NCBI GenBank assembly: GCA_963843835.1
Contig: CAWJMD010000004.1
Location: forward strand, 292,890 to 356,889
Direction: 5' to 3'
DNA: 64,000 bases
Source of the DNA: CAWJMD01 sp963843835
GTDB taxonomy: Bacteria; Actinomycetota; Actinomycetes; Actinomycetales; CAWJMD01
The translations under genes and the position numbers were made by a program. A model generated the notes under the pieces. The model saw only the letters and a list, made by a program, of their open reading frames with translations. It made no database searches and had not been told where the DNA came from. Every line of letters starts with the position of its first letter. The first letter of the stretch is position 1. Shown one piece after another: positions 1-9,050 of this stretch.

Positions 1-1
1 C

Positions 2-421
2 TTCGCCGAGCACCCGCGCACGGTGGTGCTGTCCACCCACCTCATCGACGAGGTCAGTGGCCTGCTCGAACACGTGGTGCTCCTCGACCGGGGACGGGTG
101 GTGCTCGACACGAGCAGCGAGGCTCTCCTCGACGACGCCCTCCAGGTGACCGGAGCGAGCGCAGTCGTTGAGCGGTTCGGAGCAGACCGCCGGGTGCTGC
201 ACAGCGAGACGCTCGGCGGGGTGAGCCGGGCCACCGTGACGGGCCGGATGGGGGAGGCGGGACGTGCCGAGGCCACCGCGCTGGGTCTGACGGTCAAGCC
301 CGTCTCGCTGCAGCAGCTCGTCGTCCGCACCACGACCCACGCGCAGCACACGTCGGGCGAGGGGATCCCTGCCGCCCAGCCCGAAGACGCTCTCAGCCGG
401 ACCGGGAAGGAACCCTCATGA
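2..421 (+). CDS. ABC transporter ATP-binding protein, C-terminal part (cut by window edge)
   Basis: The reading frame enters from the left edge and ends at TGA 419-421. The first visible residues (TVVLSTHLIDEV) contain the H-loop of an ABC ATPase, whose histidine contacts ATP, and the next residues (VVLLDRGRVVLD) follow the usual pattern downstream of it. The remaining ~100 residues form the accessory tail common in ABC-2 type exporters. The Walker A, signature and Walker B parts lie outside the window. The stop overlaps the ATG of the membrane gene at 418 (ATGA), so the two are translationally coupled and probably form one ABC exporter. The substrate cannot be told from the sequence. Confidence 0.85.
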   Translation, partial: FAEHPRTVVLSTHLIDEVSGLLEHVVLLDRGRVVLDTSSEALLDDALQVTGASAVVERFGADRRVLHSETLGGVSRATVTGRMGEAGRAEATALGLTVKPVSLQQLVVRTTTHAQHTSGEGIPAAQPEDALSRTGKEPS

Positions 422-1113
422 ACCGCGTGCTCGACGTCGCCCGCGTGCAGCTCGTGGCCTGGCCGACCGCCGTGGGCTGGCCCTTCGGCATCCTCGCCAT
501 CGCCTTCGCCGCGAACCTGGCGATCTTCGGCTCCTTGGGCGCTGAGGTGACTGAGAACAGCTCCACCGGAGGGCTTCTCGCCATTTACATCGTCTTCTTC
601 GTCGCCTACGTCCAGTCGGTGACCCAGTTCTTCCCATTCGCCTCCGCGTTGAGCGTGACCCGCCGGGAGTTCTTCGCCGGCACGGGTCTGCTGGCGCTCG
701 CCCAGGCCTTCGCGTTCGCGGCCGTCCTCGTGGTCCTGCGCCTGGTCGAGGACGCGACCGGGGGATGGGGGATGAGCCTCGAGTTCTTCGCGGTGCCCTA
801 CCTCGTGCACGACAACCTGCTGCTCCAGCTGGTGGTCTACGCCGTGCCGTTCGTGGTCCTCGCGATGGTGGGGATGTTCCTCGGCGTGGTCTACAAGCGC
901 TGGGGCAGCAACGGGATGTTCGCACTGGTCCTGCTGAGCGGCGCCCTGCTCGGCGGCTGGATCGCCGTGACGACGTGGCGCAGCGCGTGGCCCGCGGTGG
1001 GTGAGTGGCTCACCACCACGTCGCCGGCCGCCATGGTCGCGGGGTGGCCCGCGCTCGTGGCCGTCATCGTCGGTGGTCTCGCGTACCTGGGGCTGCGGCG
1101 GGCGGAGCCGTAG
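418..1113 (+). CDS. ABC transporter permease-like membrane protein
   Basis: A 231-aa hydrophobic protein with about six membrane segments (for example residues ~20-40, ~55-80, ~90-110, ~135-160, ~165-185 and ~205-225). It lacks recognisable catalytic motifs. It begins four bases inside the end of the ATP-binding gene, which strongly suggests that it is the membrane partner of that ATPase. The arrangement fits ABC-2 type exporters, where one small permease pairs with one ATPase. The cargo is unknown. The next gene starts 143 bp downstream with its own ribosome binding site. Confidence 0.75.
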   Translation: MNRVLDVARVQLVAWPTAVGWPFGILAIAFAANLAIFGSLGAEVTENSSTGGLLAIYIVFFVAYVQSVTQFFPFASALSVTRREFFAGTGLLALAQAFAFAAVLVVLRLVEDATGGWGMSLEFFAVPYLVHDNLLLQLVVYAVPFVVLAMVGMFLGVVYKRWGSNGMFALVLLSGALLGGWIAVTTWRSAWPAVGEWLTTTSPAAMVAGWPALVAVIVGGLAYLGLRRAEP

Positions 1114-1162
1114 CCCACGCCCACGATGTGACCTGACGCACACCCCGTCACGGCGGACCCTC

Positions 1163-1168
1163 TAGAGT
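1163..1168 (+). promoter_or_regulatory. Candidate -10 element for pfkA
   Basis: TAGAGT fits the actinobacterial -10 pattern TAnnnT and lies about 90 bp before the pfkA ATG. Transcription would start near 1175. No convincing -35 hexamer is visible at normal spacing, which is common in actinobacteria. Confidence 0.35.
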
Positions 1169-1256
1169 CGACGGCGCTCGACCCACTGTGCGATCCGGCC
1201 ACGGTGCCGCGACCAGCACCTCACCGAGACCACGATCTCTTCGAGGAGGACGCGCC

Positions 1257-2286
1257 ATGCGCGTAGGAGTGCTCACCGGCGGCGGCGACTGCCCCGGACT
1301 CAATGCGGTCATCAGGGCGGCCGTGCTCAAGGGCAGCAGCGAGTACGGGATGGAGTTCGTCGGTTTCCGCGACGGGTGGAAGGGGCCGCTCGAGCGGCTC
1401 ACGATGACCCTGGACGCCGACGCGGTGCGCCACATCCTCGCCATCGGCGGCACGATCCTCGGCTCGTCGCGCACCAACCCGGTGAAGATCGACGGCGGCC
1501 TGGAGGCGATCGCGGCCGGCCTCGAGGAGCTGGGCGTCGACGCCCTGCTGGCCATCGGCGGCGAGGACACCCTCGGTGTCGCGACGCGCCTGCACGAGGC
1601 CGGGCATCCCGGTCGTCGGGGCGCCGAAGACGATCGACAACGACCTGTCGGCCACCGACTACACCTTCGGGTTCGACACCGCGGTGCAGACCGCGGTCGA
1701 CGCCTGCGACCGCCTGGCCACGACCGGCGCCTCCCACCACCGCGCGATGATCGTCGAGGTGATGGGCCGGCACGCGGGATGGATCGCTCTGCACACCGGG
1801 ATGGCCTCGTCGGCGGACGTCACCCTGCTGCCCGAGCAGCCCTACGACGTCGAGGCCGTCGCCGACGCGGTGCGGCGCGTGATCGCCCGCGGGGACGCCC
1901 CGCTGATCGTCATCGCGGAGGGCGCCCACCCGTCCGGGGGGGACCTGACGACCACCGACGCCGAGCTCGACGCCTTCGGGCACGTGCAGCTCAAGGGCGT
2001 CGGCGACTCGCTGGAGGGCCTGCTCAAGGACCGCATCGAGGGCCTCGAGACCCGCGTGACCGTACTGGGCCACCTGATGCGCGGAGGCACGCCGACGGCG
2101 TTCGACCGCATCCTCGGGACGCGCTCGGGCCTGTCGGCGATCACGGCGATCCACGAGGGCAACTTCGGCACGATGGCCGCCCTGCGCGGGACGGACGTCG
2201 TGCAGGTCCCGCTGGCGGACGCGACCGGCGAGCTGAAGACCGTTCCCGGGTCCCGGATCGAGGAGCTGGGTTGGGTGTCCGGTTGA
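1257..2286 (+). CDS. pfkA: 6-phosphofructokinase, pyrophosphate-type signature; frameshifted as sequenced
   Basis: Phosphorylates fructose 6-phosphate in glycolysis. ATG 1257 follows a strong GAGGAGGA ribosome site (1243-1250). The frame is intact through the N-terminal half (MRVGVLTGGGDCPGLN; GGEDTLG), then shifts by one base at the GGG run 1602-1604. The family sequence PKTIDND and the rest continue in the next frame to TGA 2286. Removing one G gives 342 aa, the usual family length. With that correction residue 104 is Asp and residue 124 is Lys. In this family Asp104/Lys124 marks pyrophosphate-dependent enzymes, whereas ATP enzymes such as E. coli PfkA have glycine at both. I therefore infer a PPi-dependent or reversible enzyme. 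The frameshift may be a sequencing error in a G run or a true mutation. Confidence 0.85.
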
Positions 2287-2320
2287 CGGACGCGGCGCGG
2301 GGGCGTCGAGAGGGCGGGCC

Positions 2321-2326
2321 TACCCT
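2321..2326 (+). promoter_or_regulatory. -10 element of a leaderless promoter for aroG
   Basis: TACCCT (TAnnnT) is followed by exactly six bases and then the GTG start at 2333, so the mRNA probably begins at or next to the start codon. The same geometry is seen at pknL, metF, murE and dnaE in this window. Confidence 0.5.
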
Positions 2327-2332
2327 GAGAGG

Positions 2333-3727
2333 GTGAGCCCCGTGTCCGAGTCGCCCGTTCCCGCGCCCGCTGCCTCCCCGGCGGCGCCCGCTCCCGCTCC
2401 GTCGGCGGCTGGGGACTCCTGGCGCGACCTGCCGGCGGCCCAGCAACCCGACTGGCCCGACCGCTCCGCCGTCGATGACTCCGTCTCGCAGCTCGCGGTT
2501 CTGCCGCCCCTGGTGTTCGCGGGGGAGTGCGACCTGCTGAAGGCGCGCCTCGGTGAGGCCGCGGCGGGCAAGGCGTTCCTGCTGCAGGGCGGCGACTGCG
2601 CCGAGACGTTCGTGGGGGCGACGGCCGACCGGATCCGCAACCGGATCAAGACGGTGCTGCAGATGGCCGTGGTGCTGACGTACGGCGCCAGCCTGCCCGT
2701 CATCAAGATGGGCCGCATGGCGGGCCAGTACGCCAAGCCGCGCAGCAGCGACGACGAGACCCGGGACGGCGTGACGCTGCCTGCCTACCGGGGCGACGCG
2801 GTCAACGACTTCGCGTTCACCGAGGCCTCCCGCACGCCGGACCCGCAGCGGCTCCTGAAGGCGTACCACACGGCCGCGGCGACGCTGAACCTCATCCGGG
2901 CGTTCACCACCGGTGGCTTCGCCGACCTGCGTCAGGTGCACGAGTGGAACCGCGGCTTCGCCGGCAGTGCCGCGAACTCCCGCTACGAGGCGCTGGCAGC
3001 CGAGATCGACCGCGCGATGGGCTTCATGGACGCCTGCGGCGCCGACTTCGACGCGCTGCGCACCGTGGAGTTCTTCTCCAGCCACGAGGCGCTGCTGCTC
3101 GACTACGAGGGCGCGCTGACGCGCATCGACTCCCGGACGGGCCTCCCGTACGACGTGTCCGCGCACATGGTGTGGATCGGTGAGCGCACCCGCCAGCTCG
3201 ACGGCGCGCACATCGACTTCGCGTCCCGCATCCGCAACCCGATCGGCGTCAAGCTGGGACCGAGGACGACGGCCGACGACGCGCTCGCGCTGATCGACAG
3301 GCTGGACCCGACGCGCGAGCCCGGACGGCTCACCTTCATCACGCGCATGGGTGCGGCGCACATCCGCGAGGTGCTGCCGGGCCTGGTGGAGAAGGTCACG
3401 GCGTCCGGGGCCCAGGTGCTGTGGACGTGCGACCCGATGCACGGCAACACGATCAGCTCGCCCAGCGGGTACAAGACGCGTCGCTTCGACGACGTGATCG
3501 ACGAGGTGCGCGGCTTCTTCGAGGTGCACAAGGGGCTGGGGACGATCCCGGGTGGCCTGCACATCGAGCTGACCGGCGAGGACGTCACCGAGATCCTCGG
3601 CGGGTTCGAGGAGATCTCGGACGCCGACCTCGCGACCCGGTACGAGAGCCTGTGCGACCCGCGCCTGAACCACCAGCAGTCGCTGGAGCTCGCGTTCCTG
3701 GTCTCCGACATGCTGCGGGGCCGCTGA
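2333..3727 (+). CDS. aroG: Class II 3-deoxy-7-phosphoheptulonate (DAHP) synthase
   Basis: A 464-aa enzyme that condenses phosphoenolpyruvate with erythrose 4-phosphate, the first step of aromatic amino acid synthesis. It belongs to the plant-like class II family, like M. tuberculosis AroG. Visible family features are LQGGDCAETF (metal-binding Cys), the run around IKMGRMAGQYAKPRS, SSHEALLLDYE, and WTCDPMHGNT near the C-terminus. The first ~35 residues are a Pro/Ala-rich extension. GTG 2333 is chosen because a TACCCT -10 lies six bases upstream, suggesting leaderless translation; an in-frame GTG at 2342 is the alternative. Threonine aldolase follows 5 bp after the stop. Confidence 0.95.
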   Translation: MSPVSESPVPAPAASPAAPAPAPSAAGDSWRDLPAAQQPDWPDRSAVDDSVSQLAVLPPLVFAGECDLLKARLGEAAAGKAFLLQGGDCAETFVGATADRIRNRIKTVLQMAVVLTYGASLPVIKMGRMAGQYAKPRSSDDETRDGVTLPAYRGDAVNDFAFTEASRTPDPQRLLKAYHTAAATLNLIRAFTTGGFADLRQVHEWNRGFAGSAANSRYEALAAEIDRAMGFMDACGADFDALRTVEFFSSHEALLLDYEGALTRIDSRTGLPYDVSAHMVWIGERTRQLDGAHIDFASRIRNPIGVKLGPRTTADDALALIDRLDPTREPGRLTFITRMGAAHIREVLPGLVEKVTASGAQVLWTCDPMHGNTISSPSGYKTRRFDDVIDEVRGFFEVHKGLGTIPGGLHIELTGEDVTEILGGFEEISDADLATRYESLCDPRLNHQQSLELAFLVSDMLRGR

Positions 3728-3732
3728 GCCAG

Positions 3733-4829
<1,097 letters not shown>

Positions 4830-4833
<4 letters not shown>

Positions 4834-5429
4834 GCGACCAGCAGTCACGGGACGCCGCCCCGCGGGTGCTCCCTCCGGGTCAGCGCCGCGCGACGCGCTT
4901 CAAGGCCCAGCACTACGGCAGGGTCCCGCGGTCCCGGCCCGACACCTGGTCGCTCATGGTCTCCGGGGCCACGGCCACAGGTGCCCCCCGCGCCTTCACG
5001 ATGGACGAGGTGCAGGCCATGCCACGGACCACGATCCGGGGCGACCTGCACTGCGTCTCGCGCTGGACGCAGCTCGACCGCGAGTGGGAGGGCGTGCTGT
5101 GCCGCACCATCCTCGAGCTGGTGCCGCCCTCGCACACGGTGACGCACGTGCAGGCGTGGGCCGAGTACGGGTACTCCAGCACGCTGAGCATCGAGGACGT
5201 CGCCAGCCCGCGCGCGATCCTCGCCGACCGCGTCGACGGGGCCGACCTGACGCCCGAGCACGGCTGGCCACTGCGCCTGGTGGTGCCTCACCTGTACGCC
5301 TTCAAGGGGCCCAAGTGGCTGCGCGGCATCGAGTACCTACGTGAGCCCGTGCGCGGCTTCTGGGAGAAGCGCGGCTACCACGTGGTGGCCGACCCGTGGC
5401 GCGAGGAGCGCTACTCGTACCAGGAGTGA
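4830..5429 (+). CDS. Molybdopterin-dependent oxidoreductase (sulfite oxidase-like catalytic domain)
   Basis: A 199-aa protein made almost entirely of an oxidoreductase molybdopterin-binding domain. The motif DLHCVSRWTQ carries the cysteine that in this family ligands molybdenum, and VPHLYAFKGPKWLRGIEYL is the conserved late segment. No signal peptide or twin-arginine motif is apparent, so it is probably cytosolic. The GTG start overlaps the ltaE stop by four bases. The true substrate is unknown; sulfite or another small oxyanion is only a family-based guess. A hairpin at 5498-5513 follows. Confidence 0.85.
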
Positions 5430-5430
5430 C

Positions 5431-5540
5431 CTCTCGGGGGAGTGGGGGTCTGAAGGGGCTCCTGTGTCACCACTCTCGGAGGAATCGGGGCGGGAAGGGC
5501 CTCCCGAGGCCCGGTTCTCTGGAGAATCGGGGTGGGACGA
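5431..5540. repeat. Three degenerate ~43-bp tandem copies between convergent genes
   Basis: Copies begin at about 5431, 5473 and 5517. Each starts with CTCT and carries a G-rich core such as GGAATCGGGGCGGG. Similarity is moderate and falls away at the 3' ends. The array fills the 120-bp gap between two convergent genes and includes the hairpin at 5498-5513. Confidence 0.35.
5498..5513. terminator. Short GC hairpin between convergent genes
   Basis: GGGCCTCCCGAGGCCC is a self-complementary 16-mer able to form a six- to seven-pair stem. It sits between the stop of the molybdopterin gene (5429) and the stop of the opposite-strand secreted protein gene (5550), a natural place for a bidirectional terminator. 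There is no U tract, as is usual in high-GC actinobacteria. Confidence 0.4.
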
Positions 5541-5549
5541 GGTGACACC

Positions 5550-5840
5550 TCAGGTGACTCCGCCGCCGTCGCCGCCCCCGTCCCCGGGGTCGGTCGAGCC
5601 GGCGCAGTCACCCTTCTTGTAGCCGCCGTTGCCGCCGCCACCCGGGTCGCTGTGCGGGTTGCCGCGGCTCGAGTTGTGACCGCAGTTGCCCCACCCGTTG
5701 TCGCCGCCGTTGTCCGACGGCGCGATGGGGACGACCGGTCCTGCAGGGCGCTGCGGGGTGCCGTTGGCCGCGTTCGCCGTCACTGCTCCTGTCAGCGTCA
5801 CTGCCACGGCCATGCCGATGGCACAGATGGTCCTGCGCAT
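5550..5840 (-). CDS. Small secreted glycine-rich protein of unknown function
   Basis: A 96-aa protein starting at ATG 5840 with an AGGAGAG ribosome site just upstream. Residues 1-25 (MRRTICAIGMAVAVTLTGAVTANA) look like a Sec signal peptide with cleavage after ANA. The mature part is rich in Gly, Asn, Asp and Pro, with two cysteines (NCGHN and GDCAG) that could form a disulfide. I do not recognise a domain. The frame is open further upstream, but the signal peptide and ribosome site favour this start. It ends in a poly-Gly/Asp tail and converges on the molybdopterin gene. Confidence 0.6.
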   Translation of the reverse strand: MRRTICAIGMAVAVTLTGAVTANAANGTPQRPAGPVVPIAPSDNGGDNGWGNCGHNSSRGNPHSDPGGGGNGGYKKGDCAGSTDPGDGGGDGGGVT

Positions 5841-5941
5841 GAGCTCTCCTGTCGTTGTCGGTCCGTGAGGATCGGCACGGAGGAGTCCCGGCCTGAGAGC
5901 GCGGACGGGTGACCGGAGGGCGACGATGAGCGACCGCGCTC

Positions 5942-6919
5942 TCACGCCTCGTGGTGGAGGATCTCCGCCGGCGGGTCGTCCGCAGCGGTGGGCGCGCGAG
6001 CGCCCTGTGCGGCAGCGGCTCTGCGCGGCGCCACCTCGACCACGTACATCGCGGCCAGCACCATCGCCCCGCCGACCAGCACCCGCGGGCCCAGCGTCTC
6101 GCCGCCGAACAGGACGGCGAACGCCGCGGCGAACACGGGCTCCGTCGTCATGACGATCGCCGCCCGTGTCGCGGTGAGGTGCCCCTGCGCCCAGGTCTGC
6201 ACGACCAGCGCCCCGGCGCCGGCGATGAGCGCCATGTAGAGCACCGCGCCCCAGGCGAAGCCGCCGCGCGGGAGCTCCAGCCCGCCCGGCGCGGCCGCCA
6301 CCGAGCAGACCACGGCGATGACGAGCATCTGCACCGTGGACAGGCCCAGTGCCTCGCGGGGGTCTGACCAGCGGCCGAGACCCACGATGTGCAGGGCGTA
6401 GAACAGGGCGCCCAGCAGGGTGATCGCCTCGCCCGTGCCGGCCGAGAGCCCGCGCAGGCTGAGGACAGCGAGCCCCGCCGTGGCCAGGGCCACCGCCATC
6501 CAGGTGCTGGCCGGCGCGCGCTGGCGCAGCAGGACCGCACCGAGCACCGGGGTCAGCACCACGTACATCCCGGTGATGAAGCCCGACACCGACGCGTCCG
6601 TCGTGGCCAGCCCCGCCGTCTGCAGCAGCTGGGCAACGCTGTACAGCAGCCCGAGGACGATCCCGTTCCGCCAGGCCCGACGGTCGAGGCGGCGGACGTG
6701 GGGGAAGAAGGCGACGACCATGACCACGGCGGCGATCCAGAAGCGCACCGCGAGGAAGTCCGCGACGGGCAGCGTCTCGAGCACGTCCTTGATGAGGAAG
6801 AACGTGGAGCCCCAGACCGCGGTCATCACGGTCATGGCCAGCGTGGGTACGAGCGGGCCCACGGGCCTTCGCGGCGAGCGCTGGACGCTGGGGGGTCCGC
6901 CGGCGGGCGGGGTGGTCAC
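5942..6919 (-). CDS. EamA (drug/metabolite transporter superfamily) permease
   Basis: A 325-aa membrane protein with about ten hydrophobic helices in two repeated halves, the standard EamA layout. Typical segments are AVWGSTFFLIKDVL in helix 1 and the TEPVFAAAFAVLFGGE motif in the second repeat. It probably exports amino acids or other small metabolites, but the substrate is not predictable. The GTG start lies 16 bp after the stop of the kinase gene on the same strand, so it is likely the second gene of a kinase-transporter unit. The C-terminal ~30 residues are polar and probably cytosolic. Confidence 0.88.
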   Translation of the reverse strand: MTTPPAGGPPSVQRSPRRPVGPLVPTLAMTVMTAVWGSTFFLIKDVLETLPVADFLAVRFWIAAVVMVVAFFPHVRRLDRRAWRNGIVLGLLYSVAQLLQTAGLATTDASVSGFITGMYVVLTPVLGAVLLRQRAPASTWMAVALATAGLAVLSLRGLSAGTGEAITLLGALFYALHIVGLGRWSDPREALGLSTVQMLVIAVVCSVAAAPGGLELPRGGFAWGAVLYMALIAGAGALVVQTWAQGHLTATRAAIVMTTEPVFAAAFAVLFGGETLGPRVLVGGAMVLAAMYVVEVAPRRAAAAQGARAPTAADDPPAEILHHEA

Positions 6920-6935
6920 CAGCGGTTCCCGCCTC

Positions 6936-8882
6936 TCAGACGACGGTGAGAGTGATCGTGGACCCCTTGGGGGCGGTGGTGCCGCCGCGCGGGTCCTGCG
7001 ACCGGACGGTGCCGAAGTAGCCCCCGAGCACCTCCTTCACCTGCACGTCGAAGCCTGCGGCCTCCAGCACCTGGCGCGCCTCACCCACCTGCTGGCCGAC
7101 GACCTTCGGGACGGTCACCAGCGGCGGCCCCTTGGAGACGACGAGGGACACCTCGTCCCCCCGGAACAGGGTCCCCTCGGCCGGGGACTGGCTGATCACG
7201 AGACCCGCAGCGACCTTCTCGCTGAAGTCCTCGCTGACCTTCGGGGTCAGCCCGGCCTCGGTGACCGCGGCCTCGGCGGCCGCACGCTTGCTGCCCGCCA
7301 CGACGGGAACCTCGATCGGCTGCCGTCCCTTCGAGGTCACCACGGTGACGGACTCGCCACGACGGATGCGCTCGCCCTCGGCCGGCGTCTGGCTGATCAC
7401 CTGACCGGCGGCGACGGTCTCGCTGAACTGGGCGTCGGCCTGGGTGATGCCGAGGTCGGTCTCCTCGAGCGTGGCCGTCGCCTGCTCCGCCGTCAGGCCG
7501 GCCAGGGGCGGCACGACCGTGTACTCCGAGCCCTTCGAGACGAACAGGTCGACTGTGGCGCCCTTGCGCACCTCCTCGCCCGCGGCAGGGTCCGTCCCGA
7601 TCACGGTGCCCGCGGGCACCGACTCGTCGAACTGCTCCCGCACCTGCACGCCCAGCCCGGCCTCGTCGAGCGTGGCGGTCGCCTCCGCGGTCGTGCCGGC
7701 GACGGTCGGGGTGACGATGTAGGCCCCCGGTCCGGACGTGTAGAACCACGCGACCCCGGCGACGACGACGGCCACCAGCAGGGTCGCCACCATCGCGAGG
7801 AGGCCGCGACGCCGGCGCTGCCCGTCGGGGCCGAAGCCCCACGCGTCCGGCCGCCGGGCACCGTTCGCGTCCCGGGACGAGACCGCATCCCCAGGGCGTG
7901 GGGGCGGACCGCCGTCCCCGCCGCCGTCCCTGTGCGGACGGACCACCCGGGTGGCGTGCTGGGTGTCGGTGGGCGTCGCACCGTCGGCGACGGCAAGCGC
8001 CGCCGAGGACCGCGGTACCCGGTCGAGGGCCGCGTCGTCGAGCTCGGCACGGACACGGTGCACCTCGACGACGAGCTCACGCGCGTCGCGGGGCCGCTCG
8101 TCGGGGTCACGCGCCGTCGTCCAGGTGACGAGGTCGTCGAGCTCGACCGGCAGCCCGGGGTCGAAGGACGAGGGAGGAGGCACGTCGTCGTTCACGTGCT
8201 GGTAGGCCACCTGGATGGGCACCTCGCCGACGAACGGCTGCCGGCCGGTGAGCATCTCGAAGAGCATGATGCCGGCCGCGTAGACGTCGCTGCGCGCGTC
8301 GGCCACACCCCGCAGCACGAGCTCGGGGGACAGGTAAGCCGCGGTGCCCATCAGCATCCCGGTGGTGGCGCCGCTCTGCGACGTGCTCGCCGCCCGGGCG
8401 AGCCCGAAGTCGGCCACCTTCACGCGCCCGTCGTCGGTCAGCAGCACGTTCTCGGGCTTGACGTCGCGGTGGACCACACCGGCCCGGTGTGCGGCGGCCA
8501 GCGCGTCGAGGAGGGGCTCGAGCACGCCGAGCGCCTCGCCCGGCGTGAGCGCGCCGCGCTCGCTCAGCAGGTCGCGCAGGGTCGTCCCGGCCACGTACTC
8601 CATCACCAGGTAGACCACGTCGTGGCTGGAGCCCTGGTCGAAGACCGCGACCACGTTGGGGTGCGACATCCGCGCGGCCGACTTCGCCTCGCGGTGGAAG
8701 CGGGCGATGAACTGCTCGTCGTCGGCCAGGTGCGGGTGCATCACCTTGATCGCGACCTCGCGGTCCAGCCGCTGGTCGGTGGCCAGGAACACGGTCGCCA
8801 TGCCGCCGCGGGCGATGCGGGACGTGACCTCGTACCGACCGTCGAGCACGAGGCCGACGACCGAGTCCAGGGACGTCCGCAT
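6936..8882 (-). CDS. pknL: Transmembrane Ser/Thr protein kinase with four PASTA domains (PknL/PknB type)
   Basis: A 648-aa sensor kinase. Residues ~10-275 are the kinase: glycine loop IARGGMATVF, ATP lysine in VAIKV (Lys46), catalytic HRDVKPEN (Asp140) and DFG (Asp158). A Thr/Ser-rich activation loop (SGATTGMLMGTAAY) is expected to be autophosphorylated. A polar juxtamembrane linker runs to ~355, one membrane helix spans ~360-381, and four PASTA repeats fill ~388-648 outside the cell, where this family binds peptidoglycan or lipid II. Its place near aroG and the Rv2175c-like gene matches M. tuberculosis pknL, although PknB-like naming would also be defensible. The ATG follows a leaderless-type -10. 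Confidence 0.92.
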   Translation of the reverse strand: MRTSLDSVVGLVLDGRYEVTSRIARGGMATVFLATDQRLDREVAIKVMHPHLADDEQFIARFHREAKSAARMSHPNVVAVFDQGSSHDVVYLVMEYVAGTTLRDLLSERGALTPGEALGVLEPLLDALAAAHRAGVVHRDVKPENVLLTDDGRVKVADFGLARAASTSQSGATTGMLMGTAAYLSPELVLRGVADARSDVYAAGIMLFEMLTGRQPFVGEVPIQVAYQHVNDDVPPPSSFDPGLPVELDDLVTWTTARDPDERPRDARELVVEVHRVRAELDDAALDRVPRSSAALAVADGATPTDTQHATRVVRPHRDGGGDGGPPPRPGDAVSSRDANGARRPDAWGFGPDGQRRRRGLLAMVATLLVAVVVAGVAWFYTSGPGAYIVTPTVAGTTAEATATLDEAGLGVQVREQFDESVPAGTVIGTDPAAGEEVRKGATVDLFVSKGSEYTVVPPLAGLTAEQATATLEETDLGITQADAQFSETVAAGQVISQTPAEGERIRRGESVTVVTSKGRQPIEVPVVAGSKRAAAEAAVTEAGLTPKVSEDFSEKVAAGLVISQSPAEGTLFRGDEVSLVVSKGPPLVTVPKVVGQQVGEARQVLEAAGFDVQVKEVLGGYFGTVRSQDPRGGTTAPKGSTITLTVV

Positions 8883-8888
8883 GGCGTG

Positions 8889-8894
8889 AGTCTA
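8889..8894 (-). promoter_or_regulatory. -10 element of a leaderless promoter for the PASTA kinase
   Basis: On the minus strand TAGACT is followed by six bases and the ATG at 8882. No Shine-Dalgarno sequence is present, so the mRNA probably begins at the ATG. The hexamer is identical to the one before dnaE at 61152. Confidence 0.55.
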
Positions 8895-8970
8895 CGAAGC
8901 CTGTCGACCCGTTCCGCGCAGGCTCGCGGCGCCCCACCCGGCGGACCGCGGGGCGGAGGACGCGGACGAC

Positions 8971-9018
8971 GGAGCCCACCGGCGCCGTCCTGGGCGGAGG
9001 ACGGGACCGATGGGCTCC
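8971..9018 (-). terminator. Nested hairpin downstream of the lytic transglycosylase gene
   Basis: Outer arms GGAGCCCA (8971-8978) and TGGGCTCC (9011-9018) are perfect complements. Inside them CGTCCT (8986-8991) pairs with AGGACG (8998-9003). The element begins 33 bp past the stop of the minus-strand lytic transglycosylase gene and before the kinase promoter, so a terminator or structured 3' end is the simplest reading. Confidence 0.5.
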
Positions 9019-9050
9019 GGGTCTGAGGGGGTCGGCGGTGGCGCGCGGGT

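Noticed and set aside
1158..1172. CCTCTAGAGTCGAC resembles a cloning-vector polylinker (XbaI-SalI).
   Set aside because: Only about 14 bases match and the flanks do not continue as vector sequence; the TAGAGT inside also works as a -10 element. Chance is the simplest explanation.
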